From: Pseudomonas sp. GD04091
GTDB taxonomy: Bacteria; Pseudomonadota; Gammaproteobacteria; Pseudomonadales; Pseudomonadaceae
NCBI RefSeq assembly: GCF_029836165.1
Contig: NZ_JAOEBG010000005.1
Location: 1 to 64,000 of the forward strand
DNA length: 64,000 nucleotides
Direction of reading: 5' to 3'
In this document: positions 8,143-20,175 of the stretch, in pieces
Numbering within the stretch: the stretch's first letter is position 1
Layout of the letters: the number at the start of each line of letters is the position of its first letter
Program-made: the position numbers and the translations under genes
The notes under the pieces: generated by a model
Databases searched by the model: none
What the model saw: the letters and a program-made list of their open reading frames with translations, nothing else
Told to the model about the DNA's origin: nothing

Positions 8143-9060
8143 TCAATTCAGCGTCAGGCTCAGCACCAGTGGCAGCGTGGCGGCGGCGACGACGGTCTGC
8201 AGGGCGATGATGGTCGCCATCAGCGGTGCATTGCCGCCCATCTGCCGCGCCATCACATAGGACGAGGACGCCGTGGGCAGGGCCTGGAACAGCACCGCCA
8301 CCACCGCGGCCTGGCCGCCCAGGCCGAGCAGCCGACACAGGCCCCAGGTGGTGACGGGCATGACCAGGAACTTGAACAGCGATGCCGCCACCAGGGGTTT
8401 GACCTGCTGGCCGAGGCGCGCGCCGCCGAGTGCCGCGCCCACGCACAGCAAGCCCAGCGGCAAGGCAGCCTGGCCGAGCGCCTTGACCGTCGGCTCCAGC
8501 CCTGCCGGCAGCCCAAGGCCGGTCACCCGCAGCAGCAGGCCGCCGGCACAGCCAACGATCAACGGGTTGGCGAAGATCGCCTTGAGCACGCTGGCCGGTG
8601 AGGCGTGACGCGCGCTGAAACGGGCGAACACCAGCACGCAGAGCAGGTTGACCAACGGCACGATGGCGGCGTTGGCCACCGCCGCCAGGGCGATACCGGC
8701 GCTGCCATAGATGCCGGCGGCCAGGGTGGCGCCGATGTAGTTGTTGAAGCGCACGCCGCCCTGGAACACCGAGGTGAAATCGGCGCCGTCGTGGCTGGCG
8801 GCGCCCTGGTACAGCACCAGCAGCAAGGCGCCCAGCAGGGTGGAGAGCATCAGCACGCCGACCATGCCGAGTATCGGTACGCCGTCGAGGTTGGCGGTGG
8901 CCAGGCCATGCAGGAACAGCGACGGCAGCAGCACGTAGTAGCTCAGCCGCTCGGCACCAGGCCAGAAATGCTCGGCGAGAAAGCCGCGAACCCGCAGCCA
9001 GGTGCCGAGGGCGATGAGCAGGATGATGGGGACGAGGGTCGTCAGCAGCAGAGAGAGCAT
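8143..9060 (-). CDS. AEC (auxin efflux carrier) family transporter
   Basis: Inner-membrane protein of 305 residues with about ten hydrophobic segments in two halves, as in the auxin efflux carrier/bile-acid symporter fold. Characteristic stretches are LSYYVLLPSLFLHGLA, FQGGVRFNNYIG and VLFQALPTASSSYVMARQMGG. Bacterial members move malate, malonate or other organic acids. The ATG at 9060 gives MLSLLLTTLVPIILLIALG, a normal family start; an upstream ATG adds ten polar residues. No catabolic genes adjoin it, so the substrate is unknown. A 22-bp inverted repeat lies about 50 bases upstream. Confidence 0.88.
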   Translation of the reverse strand: MLSLLLTTLVPIILLIALGTWLRVRGFLAEHFWPGAERLSYYVLLPSLFLHGLATANLDGVPILGMVGVLMLSTLLGALLLVLYQGAASHDGADFTSVFQGGVRFNNYIGATLAAGIYGSAGIALAAVANAAIVPLVNLLCVLVFARFSARHASPASVLKAIFANPLIVGCAGGLLLRVTGLGLPAGLEPTVKALGQAALPLGLLCVGAALGGARLGQQVKPLVAASLFKFLVMPVTTWGLCRLLGLGGQAAVVAVLFQALPTASSSYVMARQMGGNAPLMATIIALQTVVAAATLPLVLSLTLN

Positions 9061-9110
9061 GGGGCCGGTTCCGTGGTCGGGTACCGGCACAGGGTAATGT
9101 TGACGTTGAA

Positions 9111-9132
9111 CAGAAAAAAACGTTGTTTTCTG
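9111..9132. promoter_or_regulatory. Inverted repeat CAGAAAA-N8-TTTTCTG
   Basis: Perfect 7-bp arms separated by 8 bases, in the 111-base gap upstream of the AEC transporter and downstream of the receiver gene. It could be an operator for the transporter or a weak terminator for the receiver; the sequence does not decide. Confidence 0.3.
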
Positions 9133-9171
9133 CAGCGAGTGTTGAGGAAAACTTAAGGGTCGCTGAGGCTG

Positions 9172-9522
9172 TCACACGGTGCCGAGAATCTCGATCACCT
9201 TCGCGCGCAGTTGCTCGATGCTGAAGGGCTTGCCGATCAGGTGCATGCCCTGCGGCACCTCGACGCTTTCGGCGTAGCCACTGGCGAACAACACGGGCAG
9301 CAGCGGGCGCAGTACCCGCGCCCTGGCGGCCAGGGCTTCGCCGCGCATGTCGGGCAGGCCGACGTCGGTCATCAGCAAGGCCAGGGCAGTGTTGGGGTCT
9401 TCGAGAATCTTCAGGGCGGCGTTGGCGCTGTCCGCCTCGATGGCGCTGTAGCCCAGTTCGTCGAGCACTTCGACTATCAGCATGCGTACGATGTCGTCGT
9501 CTTCGACTACCAGAAGGTGCAT
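9172..9522 (-). CDS. Single-domain response regulator (CheY-like)
   Basis: Receiver protein of 116 residues with no output domain. The acidic pair is in LLVVEDDDIV, the phosphorylation site is probably Asp53 in LLMTDVGLPDM, the conserved Thr/Ser-equivalent lies near LFASGYAE and the lysine is in LIGKPFS. It would relay or quench phosphate rather than bind DNA. It is divergent from the large hybrid-kinase operon across 255 bases, so that kinase or the receiver-kinase of the operon is the likely partner. The intergenic gap has no operator that I can identify. Confidence 0.9.
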   Translation of the reverse strand: MHLLVVEDDDIVRMLIVEVLDELGYSAIEADSANAALKILEDPNTALALLMTDVGLPDMRGEALAARARVLRPLLPVLFASGYAESVEVPQGMHLIGKPFSIEQLRAKVIEILGTV

Positions 9523-9777
9523 GGCGGGGGGTCCTGTTTCGGTGGATTGTCTCTACTCTGTGCCCGGGGCGGTGGCAGAAGTTCCCAAGCTTAACGGCCT
9601 GGGCAAATAGATGGAACGATTGGCGCACAGCGCCTTCAAATACTGGCTAAATGCCCTGCCAGATCGGCCAAAGCTGGTTAGACTCGCTGTATTTCCCGGT
9701 CGGTCTGGCACAGGCAATGCCTACATGACGTAGCCGCCATATCGTTTCAATGGATTTCTTCACTCGGGCACCTTCAG

Positions 9778-13245
<3,468 letters not shown>

Positions 13246-13249
13246 AATC

Positions 13250-14071
13250 TTGACCAGTGAACGCAATACCGACATCGAGATCCGACTGCTGATCGAGGCG
13301 ATCTACCTCAAGTACAGCTACGATTTTCGCGACTACTCCGGGGCTTCGATCAAGCGCCGGATCCTCCACGCCCTGCGCCAGTTCGACTGCCGTACCGTAT
13401 CGGCGCTGCAGGAACGGGTGCTGCACGACCCGGGCATGTTCATGGAGCTGCTGCAGTACCTGACGATCCCGGTCAGCGAGATGTTCCGCGACCCCGGGCA
13501 CTTCCTCGCGCTGCGCAACGAAGTGGTGCCGCTGCTGCGCACCTGGCCGTCGATCAAGGTGTGGATCGCCGGCTGCAGCACGGGCGAGGAGGTGTACTCC
13601 ATGGCCATCCTGCTGCGTGAGGAAGGGCTGCTGGAGCGCACCATCCTCTATGCCACCGACATCAACCCGCACTCGCTGGAGAAGGCCAAGCAGGGCATCT
13701 ATTCGATGCAGAGCATGCGCGAGTACGAAGAGAACTATCGCAAGGCCGGCGGGCGCCGGGACTTCGCCGAGTACTACACCGCCGCGTATGGCAACGCCAT
13801 CATGGACGGCAGCCTGCGCGACAACGTGACGTTCGCCGACCACAGCCTGGCCACCGACAGCGTGTTCTCCGAAACGCAGCTGGTGTCGTGCCGCAACGTG
13901 CTGATCTATTTCAACAAGGACTTGCAGGACCGTGCCCTCGGGCTGTTCCACGACTCCTTGTGCCACCGGGGCTTCCTGGTGCTGGGCAGCAAGGAGTCGG
14001 TGGATTTCTCGGCCTACGGCGAGCGCTTCGAGCCGCTGGTGCGGCCCGAGCGGATCTACCGCAAGGTATGA
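13250..14071 (+). CDS. CheR-type protein-glutamate methyltransferase
   Basis: SAM-dependent methyltransferase of 273 residues. An N-terminal CheR helical domain (about 5-75) is followed by the SAM-binding domain with KVWIAGCSTGEEVYSMAILL, LYATDINPHSLEKAKQGIY, SCRNVLIYF and GFLVLGSKESVDF. A TTG start at 13250 is chosen, since GGAG lies about 16-19 bases upstream and the kinase stop is at 13245; an in-frame GTG at 13214 would overlap the kinase by 32 bases. No MCP, CheA or CheW gene is adjacent, so its methyl acceptor is probably not a classical chemoreceptor encoded here. The last bases overlap the cheB-like gene as ATGA. Confidence 0.88.
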   Translation: MTSERNTDIEIRLLIEAIYLKYSYDFRDYSGASIKRRILHALRQFDCRTVSALQERVLHDPGMFMELLQYLTIPVSEMFRDPGHFLALRNEVVPLLRTWPSIKVWIAGCSTGEEVYSMAILLREEGLLERTILYATDINPHSLEKAKQGIYSMQSMREYEENYRKAGGRRDFAEYYTAAYGNAIMDGSLRDNVTFADHSLATDSVFSETQLVSCRNVLIYFNKDLQDRALGLFHDSLCHRGFLVLGSKESVDFSAYGERFEPLVRPERIYRKV

Positions 14072-14643
14072 ACGGCGTGCGCGCGATCGTCATCGGCGCC
14101 TCGGCGGGAGGCGTTGCCGCGCTGTTCAGCGTGCTCGGCGCGCTGCCGGCTGGCTTCGCCATTCCGGTACTGTGCGTGCTGCACCTGCCGGAGGACCGTC
14201 ACAGCCATCTGGCGCAAGTGCTGCAGCGCCGCCTGCACCGCCCGGTGCGCGAGGCCGTCGACAAGGCCCGCGTCGAGCCGGGCCTGATCTACGTGGCGGG
14301 GCCGGGCTACCACCTGTCGGTGGAGCGCGACCTGAGCTTCTCGCTCAGCCAGGAGCCGCCGGTGCATTTTTCCCGGCCAGCCATCGATTTTCTCTTCGCC
14401 TCGGCGGCCGACGCCTATGGCCCGGACCTGCTCGGCGTGCTGCTCACCGGTGCCAACGAAGACGGCGCCCAAGGGCTGTTGCGCATCAAACAGAACGGCG
14501 GGCGCACAATCGTGCAGGACCCCCGCGAAGCACAGGTCGCGCTGATGCCGGAGGCCGCGCTGGCCCTGCACAGCCCTGACCACATCCTTTCTCTGAGCGG
14601 TATCGGGCAGTTGCTCGCTACCCTGGAACCCCGCGCATGCTAA
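14068..14643 (+). CDS. CheB-type methylesterase domain, no receiver
   Basis: Protein of 191 residues consisting only of the CheB methylesterase domain. The catalytic serine is Ser12 in IGASAGG, a histidine is at 39 (VLHLPEDRHSH), and the aspartate is in LLTGANEDGAQGL. Classical CheB has an N-terminal receiver that this protein lacks, so its activity cannot be controlled by phosphorylation in cis. The ATG overlaps the cheR stop (ATGA), and its own stop overlaps the next gene by 7 bases, so the genes are translationally coupled. It presumably opposes the preceding CheR on the same acceptor. Confidence 0.88.
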   Translation: MNGVRAIVIGASAGGVAALFSVLGALPAGFAIPVLCVLHLPEDRHSHLAQVLQRRLHRPVREAVDKARVEPGLIYVAGPGYHLSVERDLSFSLSQEPPVHFSRPAIDFLFASAADAYGPDLLGVLLTGANEDGAQGLLRIKQNGGRTIVQDPREAQVALMPEAALALHSPDHILSLSGIGQLLATLEPRAC

Positions 14644-15863
14644 GCCATATCACCGCCAAACTGCTGATCGTCGACGACCTGCCGGAAAACCTGCTGGCGC
14701 TGGACGCCCTGATCCAGGGCGCAGACCGCGAGGTGCATCAGGCCCAGTCGGCGGAACAGGCGTTGTCGCTGCTGCTCGAACACGAATTCGCCCTGGCCAT
14801 CCTCGACGTGCAGATGCCCGGCATGAACGGCTTCGAACTGGCCGAGCTGATGCGCGGCACGGAAAAGACCCGCAGCATTCCCATCGTCTTCGTCAGCGCG
14901 GCAGGCCGTGAGATGAACTACGCCTTCAAGGGTTATGAAAGCGGGGCCGTGGACTTTCTGCACAAGCCGCTGGATACCCTGGCAGTCAAGAGCAAGGTCT
15001 CGGTGTTCGTCGACCTGTTCCGTCAGCGCAAGGCCCTCGACCGGCAACTGCAGGCGCTGGAACGCAGCCGCGAAGAGCAGGAGCAGTTGCTGTCGCAGCT
15101 GCAACTGGCCCGTGGCGAGCTGGAACGGGCGGTGCGCATGCGCGACGATTTCATGTCGATCGTTTCCCATGAGGTGCGCACGCCGCTCAACGGCCTGATT
15201 CTCGAAACCCAGCTGCGCCGCATGCACTTGTCGCGGGGCAATCTGACGGCATTCAGCGAGGACAAGCTCAAGGCGATGGTCGAGCGTGACGAGCGTCAGA
15301 TAAACAGCCTGATCCGCCTGGTCGAGGACATGCTCGACGTATCGCGGATTCGCACCGGCAAGCTGTCGATCCGGCCCAAGGCCTTCGATCTGGGGCAACT
15401 GGTGCAGGGCCTGGTGGAAAACTTCGCCGCCCAGGCCGCTGCCCTGGATACCCGCATCGAGCTGGAGCGCTGTCAGGCCTTGCGGGGCGAGTGGGATGAG
15501 TTTCGTATCGAACAGGTGCTGGCCAACCTGTTGTCCAATGCCTTGCGCTATGGCGAGCGCAAGCCGGTGCAGGTTCGGGTGTTCGAGGACGGTGCGATGG
15601 CCTGCGTGCAGGTGCGCGACCAAGGCATCGGCATCAGTGCGCAGAACCAGCAGCGGATATTCCAGCAGTTCGAGCGTGTGGCCGCGCACCAGGCCAGCGG
15701 TGGACTGGGACTGGGGCTGTACATTTCCGAGCAGATCGTGCTGGCGCACGGTGGGCGTATCCAGGTGGAAAGCGAGGAGGGCGCGGGTGCCGCCTTCAGC
15801 GTCTACCTGCCGTTGCCGGCGGTGCGTCAATCCAGCGATCAGGCGCAGGCAACCTCTGCGTAG
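14637..15863 (+). CDS. Receiver-histidine kinase (REC-HisKA-HATPase)
   Basis: Cytoplasmic protein of 408 residues with no membrane segment. An N-terminal receiver (about 7-125; Asp57 in AILDVQMPGMNGFE) leads through a coiled coil (about 128-165) to HisKA with SIVSHEVRTPLNG. The HATPase domain has NLLSNALRYGE, VRDQGIGIS and GGLGLGLYISEQ. The order, receiver before kinase, suggests that phosphate from the large hybrid kinase could control this kinase. It would then pass phosphate to the receiver downstream or to the divergent one. Its start overlaps cheB by 7 bases. Confidence 0.9.
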   Translation: MLSHITAKLLIVDDLPENLLALDALIQGADREVHQAQSAEQALSLLLEHEFALAILDVQMPGMNGFELAELMRGTEKTRSIPIVFVSAAGREMNYAFKGYESGAVDFLHKPLDTLAVKSKVSVFVDLFRQRKALDRQLQALERSREEQEQLLSQLQLARGELERAVRMRDDFMSIVSHEVRTPLNGLILETQLRRMHLSRGNLTAFSEDKLKAMVERDERQINSLIRLVEDMLDVSRIRTGKLSIRPKAFDLGQLVQGLVENFAAQAAALDTRIELERCQALRGEWDEFRIEQVLANLLSNALRYGERKPVQVRVFEDGAMACVQVRDQGIGISAQNQQRIFQQFERVAAHQASGGLGLGLYISEQIVLAHGGRIQVESEEGAGAAFSVYLPLPAVRQSSDQAQATSA

Positions 15864-15907
15864 CCTTGGGGTCTGATTGCCAACCTGTTGAATTCGAAGG
15901 CGTTGTC

Positions 15908-16285
15908 ATGAGTGAAGATGCACAAGATGTCGTACTGATCGTCGAGGATGAACCGGCGATTCGCATGATTCTGCGCGATTACCTGGCGGGTGAGGGCTAC
16001 CATGTGCTGGTGGCGGAGGATGGCGAGCAGGCGTTCGCCATCCTGGCCAGCAAGCCGCACCTGGATCTGATGGTCACCGATTTTCGCCTGCCGGGCGGGA
16101 TTTCCGGCGTGGAGATTGCCGAGCCGGCGGTGAAACTGCGGCCTGATTTGAAAGTGATCTTCATCAGTGGGTATCCGGCGGAGATTCTCGAGTCGGGGAG
16201 CCCGATCGCGCGGCGGGCGCCCATTCTGGCCAAGCCGTTCGACCTGGATACGCTGCATGGGGAGATCCAGACGTTGTTGCGCTAG
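15908..16285 (+). CDS. Single-domain response regulator
   Basis: Receiver of 125 residues ending the signalling operon. The acidic pocket is in [12 protein letters not shown], the phosphorylation site in [11 protein letters not shown], the switch region in [12 protein letters not shown] and the lysine in ILAKPFDL. The ATG at 15908 follows GAAGG and is favoured over an in-frame ATG at 15866. The gap to the receiver-kinase is only 44 bases. The operon is thus bracketed by two output-less receivers, this one and the divergent one at 9172-9522. Confidence 0.9.
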   Translation: MSEDAQDVVLIVEDEPAIRMILRDYLAGEGYHVLVAEDGEQAFAILASKPHLDLMVTDFRLPGGISGVEIAEPAVKLRPDLKVIFISGYPAEILESGSPIARRAPILAKPFDLDTLHGEIQTLLR

Positions 16286-16452
16286 CCGCTGAGCCAGGGT
16301 GGACGTTTGCCGGGGCAGGTGCCGCGATGTCCGCGGTCCATGCGCCGCTGCACGGACGTCCTTGCACATCGGTGATGTTCCGCGCGCCTCACTGCAGGTA
16401 TCCTCGGCTCATCCTCCCCCGAACTGAGTTGATTCCCAAGGAGCTGCACGCT

Positions 16453-17649
16453 GTGTTCAAACATGTCGATGCCTACGCCGGCGACCCGATCCTTTCGTTG
16501 ATGGAAACCTTCAAGGCCGACCCCCGTGCCGACAAGGTCAACCTGAGCATCGGCCTGTACTACGACGAAGCCGGCGTGGTGCCGCAACTGGCGGCGGTGG
16601 GCGAAGTGGAGAAACGCCTGGCCGGCCAGCCTCACGAAGCCTCGCTGTACCTGCCGATGGAAGGTCTGGCCAGCTATCGCCAGGCGATCCAGGCGCTGCT
16701 GTTCGGCGCCGACCACCCGGTCGTGACCGATGGTCGCGTGGCCACCGTGCAGACCGTCGGTGGCTCCGGCGCGCTGAAAGTCGGCGCCGACTTCCTCAAA
16801 CGCTACTTCCCCGACTCCGAGGTGTGGGTGAGCAACCCGACCTGGGACAACCACCGGGCGATCTTCGAAGGCGCGGGCTTCAAGGTGCACGCCTACCCGT
16901 ACTTCGACCAGGCCAGCCGTGGCGTGGATTTCGCCGGCATGCTCGCTACCCTGCAGACCCTGCCGGCCAACAGCATCGTCCTGCTGCACCCTTGCTGTCA
17001 CAACCCCACCGGGGCGGACCTGGAGCCGCAGCAGTGGCAGCAGGTGGTCGAGGTGGTCAAGGCGCGCCAGTTGATCCCGTTCCTCGACATCGCCTACCAG
17101 GGCTTCGGCGAAGGCCTCGTGGAAGATGCCTACGCCATCCGCGAGATGGCGCGCGCCGGTGTGCCGTGCCTGGTCAGCAACTCGTTCTCGAAGATCTTCT
17201 CGCTGTACGGCGAGCGGGTAGGGGGCCTGTCGGTGGTTTGCGACGATGCGGCCACCGCCGCCAGCGTGCTCGGCCAGCTCAAGGCCACCGTGCGCCGCAA
17301 CTACTCCAGCCCGCCTGCCTTCGGCGCCCAGCTGGTGGCCGGCGTGCTCGGCGATGCCGAGCTGAGCGGGCAGTGGGCAGCGGAAGTGGAGGTCATGCGC
17401 AAGCGCATCCTCGACATGCGCCAGGGCCTGGTCGATCTGCTCGGCGAACTGTTGCCGGGCCAGGACTTCCAGTTCTTCGTGCGTCAACGCGGCATGTTCA
17501 GCTACACCGGTCTGAGCGTCGAGCAGGTGCGCCGCCTGCGTGACGAGTTCGGTGTGTACCTGATCGACAGCGGCCGCATGTGCATGTCCGGCCTGCGTCC
17601 GGCCAATCTGCGTCGGGTGGCCGAGGCGTTCGCCGCCGTTCAGAAGTAA
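16453..17649 (+). CDS. tyrB: Aromatic/aspartate amino acid aminotransferase
   Basis: PLP enzyme of 398 residues of the class I aspartate/tyrosine aminotransferase type, exchanging amino groups between aromatic amino acids or aspartate and 2-oxoglutarate. Typical features are [15 protein letters not shown] near the start, [24 protein letters not shown] and the PLP lysine in [18 protein letters not shown]. The GTG at 16453 is chosen because AAGGAG lies 9 bases upstream and it yields [12 protein letters not shown], the normal family start. It appears monocistronic and ends at a REP pair. TyrB versus AspC specificity is not certain from the sequence alone. Confidence 0.85.
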   Translation: MFKHVDAYAGDPILSLMETFKADPRADKVNLSIGLYYDEAGVVPQLAAVGEVEKRLAGQPHEASLYLPMEGLASYRQAIQALLFGADHPVVTDGRVATVQTVGGSGALKVGADFLKRYFPDSEVWVSNPTWDNHRAIFEGAGFKVHAYPYFDQASRGVDFAGMLATLQTLPANSIVLLHPCCHNPTGADLEPQQWQQVVEVVKARQLIPFLDIAYQGFGEGLVEDAYAIREMARAGVPCLVSNSFSKIFSLYGERVGGLSVVCDDAATAASVLGQLKATVRRNYSSPPAFGAQLVAGVLGDAELSGQWAAEVEVMRKRILDMRQGLVDLLGELLPGQDFQFFVRQRGMFSYTGLSVEQVRRLRDEFGVYLIDSGRMCMSGLRPANLRRVAEAFAAVQK

Positions 17650-17676
17650 AGGCTTCAGGGCCGCTTTGCGGCCCAC

Positions 17677-17754
17677 TCGCGGGCAAGCCCGCTCCCACAG
17701 GAATGCGCGGGGCCTGGACCTGGCACTCTCCTGTGGGAGCGGGCTTGCCCGCGA
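17677..17754. repeat. Inverted pair of REP elements
   Basis: TCGCGGGCAAGCCCGCTCCC at 17677-17696 (extending to 17702) faces its reverse complement at 17731-17754, with about 28 bases between. This is the standard inverted REP pair (BIME-like) of Pseudomonas. It lies in the 293-base gap after the aminotransferase and could form a large mRNA hairpin. The rest of that gap shows no gene. Confidence 0.85.
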
Positions 17755-17942
17755 TTGGGGCGTGCGGCGCCCCTTCGACGCACCCGCTTGTAAAGACAAG
17801 TGCAACCGTCCCTCGGGCGGGGCTTCCCCAAGTGCAACCTTTGCATGCACAATCGCGGGCCCTTTACCCGGTTGAGTTGGGCGAATCGTCTATTTCGCCA
17901 TTCTCAGCCTGTTGCAGTCTTGCGAGTGGAGCTTCACCCGGA

Positions 17943-19223
17943 ATGAATGAGCAGGCCCCAAGCGTTGAACAACGCTTTGTAGAATCGACCCCCGCCACCC
18001 TCGGCAGCTGGTCGCGTCACGACACCACCTGGATGCTGGGCCTGTTCGGCACGGCCATCGGCGCCGGAACCTTGTTCCTGCCCATCAATGCCGGCCTTGG
18101 CGGTTTCTGGCCGCTGCTGGTCCTGGCCTTGCTGGCCTTCCCCATGACCTACTTCGCGCACCGCGGGCTAACCCGTTTCGTGCTCTCCGGCAGCAAGGGC
18201 GGCGACATCACCGAAGTGGTCGAGGAGCATTTCGGCATCACCGCCGGCGCGCTGATCACCGTCCTGTACTTCTTCGCCATCTTCCCGATCCTGCTGATCT
18301 ACAGCGTGGCGCTGACCAACACCGTCAGCAGCTTCATGGAGCACCAGCTGCACATGACACCGCCGCCGCGGGCGATCCTTTCGTTCGTGCTGATCCTCGG
18401 CCTGCTGGCGATCGTGCGCTGCGGTGAACAGGCCACGGTCAAGGTCATGAGCCTGCTGGTCTACCCGTTCATCGTCGCCCTGGCGCTGCTGGCCCTGTAC
18501 CTGGTGCCGCACTGGACCGGCGGGATCCTCGACACCGCCACCCAGGTGCCGTCCGGTTCGGCGTTCCTGCACACCGTGTGGCTGGCGATTCCGGTGATGG
18601 TGTTCTCGTTCAACCACTCGCCGATCATCTCGGCCTTCGCCGTCGACCAGAAGCGCCGTTACGGTGAGCACGCCGATGAGCGCAGTGGCCAGATCCTGCG
18701 TCGCGCCCACTTGCTGATGGTGCTGATGGTGCTGTTCTTCGTGTTCAGCTGCGTGCTGACCCTGAGCAGCGCCCAGCTGGCCGAGGCCAAGGCGCAGAAC
18801 CTGTCGATCCTGTCGTACCTGGCCAATCACTTCGACCAGCCGGCCATCGCCTTCGCCGCGCCGCTGATCGCCTTCATCGCCATCGCCAAGTCGTTCCTGG
18901 GCCACTACATCGGTGCCAGCGAGGGCCTCAAGGGCATGATCGTCAAGGCCGGCATGCGCCCGGGCGCCAAGACCCTGGACCGCGTGGTCGCCGCGCTGAT
19001 GCTGGTGGTGTGCTGGATCGTCGCCACCCTCAATCCGAGCATCCTCGGCATGATCGAATCCCTGGGCGGCCCGATCATCGCCGTGCTGCTGTTCCTGATG
19101 CCGATGTACGCCATCCGTCGCGTGCCGTCGATGCGCAAGTACAGTGGCGCGCTGTCCAATCTGTTCGTGGTGGTCGTCGGCCTGGTGGCCCTGACTTCGG
19201 TGGTGTACGGCCTGCTGGCTTGA
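17943..19223 (+). CDS. HAAAP family amino acid permease (serine transporter-like)
   Basis: Inner-membrane proton symporter of 426 residues with about 11 hydrophobic segments. It matches the hydroxy/aromatic amino acid permease family (SdaC, TdcC): DTTWMLGLFGTAIGAGTLFLP near the N-terminus, FNHSPIISAFAVDQKRRYG in the middle, and FIAIAKSFLGHYIGASEG. The ATG at 17943 follows TGGAG by about 11 bases. An open frame continues upstream through the REP region, but that part has no coding character. A strong terminator follows. Serine or threonine is the likely substrate by family. Confidence 0.87.
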   Translation: MNEQAPSVEQRFVESTPATLGSWSRHDTTWMLGLFGTAIGAGTLFLPINAGLGGFWPLLVLALLAFPMTYFAHRGLTRFVLSGSKGGDITEVVEEHFGITAGALITVLYFFAIFPILLIYSVALTNTVSSFMEHQLHMTPPPRAILSFVLILGLLAIVRCGEQATVKVMSLLVYPFIVALALLALYLVPHWTGGILDTATQVPSGSAFLHTVWLAIPVMVFSFNHSPIISAFAVDQKRRYGEHADERSGQILRRAHLLMVLMVLFFVFSCVLTLSSAQLAEAKAQNLSILSYLANHFDQPAIAFAAPLIAFIAIAKSFLGHYIGASEGLKGMIVKAGMRPGAKTLDRVVAALMLVVCWIVATLNPSILGMIESLGGPIIAVLLFLMPMYAIRRVPSMRKYSGALSNLFVVVVGLVALTSVVYGLLA

Positions 19224-19241
19224 TACGCCGCTGAAGGAAAG

Positions 19242-19277
19242 TGCCCGGGTCGGTTGTCGCCACCCGGGCATTTTCTT
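19242..19277 (+). terminator. Rho-independent terminator after the permease
   Basis: TGCCCGGGT (19242-19250) pairs with ACCCGGGCA (19262-19270) in a perfect 9-bp stem, followed by TTTTCTT. It begins 19 bases after the permease stop. Confidence 0.85.
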
Positions 19278-19388
19278 GTCCACGATAATTGTCTGGCAAT
19301 ACAACAATTTCATGTTTGCTTATAGGCACTTGCGCGGCTTCATGCTTAACTCAGGGTCTTTTTCCAACCCCGCATAAGGATTTCCGCC

Positions 19389-19889
19389 ATGGCTCAAGTG
19401 ACTCTCAAAGGCAACCCGGTTCAGGTCAAAGGCGAACTGCCCAAGGCCGGCGCCGCGGCTCCGGCCTTCTCCCTGGTCGCGGGCGATCTGTCCGACAAGT
19501 CGCTGAAAGACTTCGCCGGCAAGCGCAAGGTGCTGAATATCTTCCCGAGCGTCGACACCCCGACCTGCGCCACCTCCGTGCGCAAGTTCAACGCCCAGGC
19601 CAATGACGTGGCCAACACCGTGGTGCTGTGCATCTCCGCCGACCTGCCGTTCGCCCAGGCACGCTTCTGCGGCGCCGAAGGCCTGGAGAACGTCAAGAAC
19701 CTGTCGACCCTGCGTGGCCGCGAGTTCCTGGAGAGCTACGGCGTGGCCATCGCCGACGGCCCGCTGGCCGGCCTGGCCGCCCGCGCCGTGGTGGTGCTGG
19801 ACGAGCACGACAAGGTGCTGCACGCCGAGCTGGTGGGCGAAATCGCCGACGAGCCGAACTACGAGGCGGCGCTGGCTGTCCTGAAGTAA
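19389..19889 (+). CDS. tpx: Thiol peroxidase Tpx
   Basis: Atypical 2-Cys peroxiredoxin of 166 residues that reduces hydrogen and alkyl peroxides using thioredoxin. The peroxidatic cysteine is Cys60 in [16 protein letters not shown] and the resolving cysteine is Cys94 in ARFCGAEGL, the same 34-residue separation as in E. coli Tpx. Length is normal for the family. An AAGGA site sits about 10 bases upstream of ATG 19389. It looks monocistronic, with a terminator upstream and a REP pair plus terminator downstream. No OxyR-type site was identified. Confidence 0.96.
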   Translation: MAQVTLKGNPVQVKGELPKAGAAAPAFSLVAGDLSDKSLKDFAGKRKVLNIFPSVDTPTCATSVRKFNAQANDVANTVVLCISADLPFAQARFCGAEGLENVKNLSTLRGREFLESYGVAIADGPLAGLAARAVVVLDEHDKVLHAELVGEIADEPNYEAALAVLK

Positions 19890-19917
19890 ACGCTATTGGG
19901 GCTGCTGCGCAGCCCAT

Positions 19918-19976
19918 CGCCGGCAAGCCGGCTCCCACAAAGACCGCACGCACCTGTGGGAGCCGGCTTGCCGGCG
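19918..19976. repeat. Inverted pair of REP elements after tpx
   Basis: CGCCGGCAAGCCGGCTCCCA (19918-19937, extending to 19939) faces its exact reverse complement at 19955-19976, with 15 bases between. The core is GCCGGCTCCCACA rather than the GCCCGCTCCCACA core of the pair at 17677, so two REP subfamilies are present within 2.3 kb. Confidence 0.85.
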
Positions 19977-20013
19977 AAAGGGGCGTGAAGCGCCCCAAGG
20001 GTTACACCCTGTA

Positions 20014-20043
20014 ACGGCCTGGACCCTGTTCCAGGCCGTTTTC
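20014..20043 (+). terminator. Rho-independent terminator
   Basis: ACGGCCTGG (20014-20022) pairs with CCAGGCCGT (20031-20039), followed by TTTTC. It separates tpx and its REP pair from the efflux operon. Confidence 0.8.
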
Positions 20044-20175
20044 ATTTAAAGTCCACGTCTTTGCCAACGTCAGCCGAAGGTAAAGCACTGGTAAAGCCCC
20101 TTTGCTAAAACGATGCCAGTGCTTATCGTTCACGCTCTCCACGCCGTCTTTCTCTGAACAAGGTTCGTTCGACCC

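Noticed and set aside
17580..17942. N-terminal extension of the HAAAP permease through the REP pair
   Set aside because: The extension translates the end of tyrB and repeat DNA. The ATG at 17943 has a ribosome site and family-like N-terminus.
17677..19976. Repeats considered as a CRISPR array
   Set aside because: They are two isolated inverted REP pairs with no regular spacer units and no cas genes.
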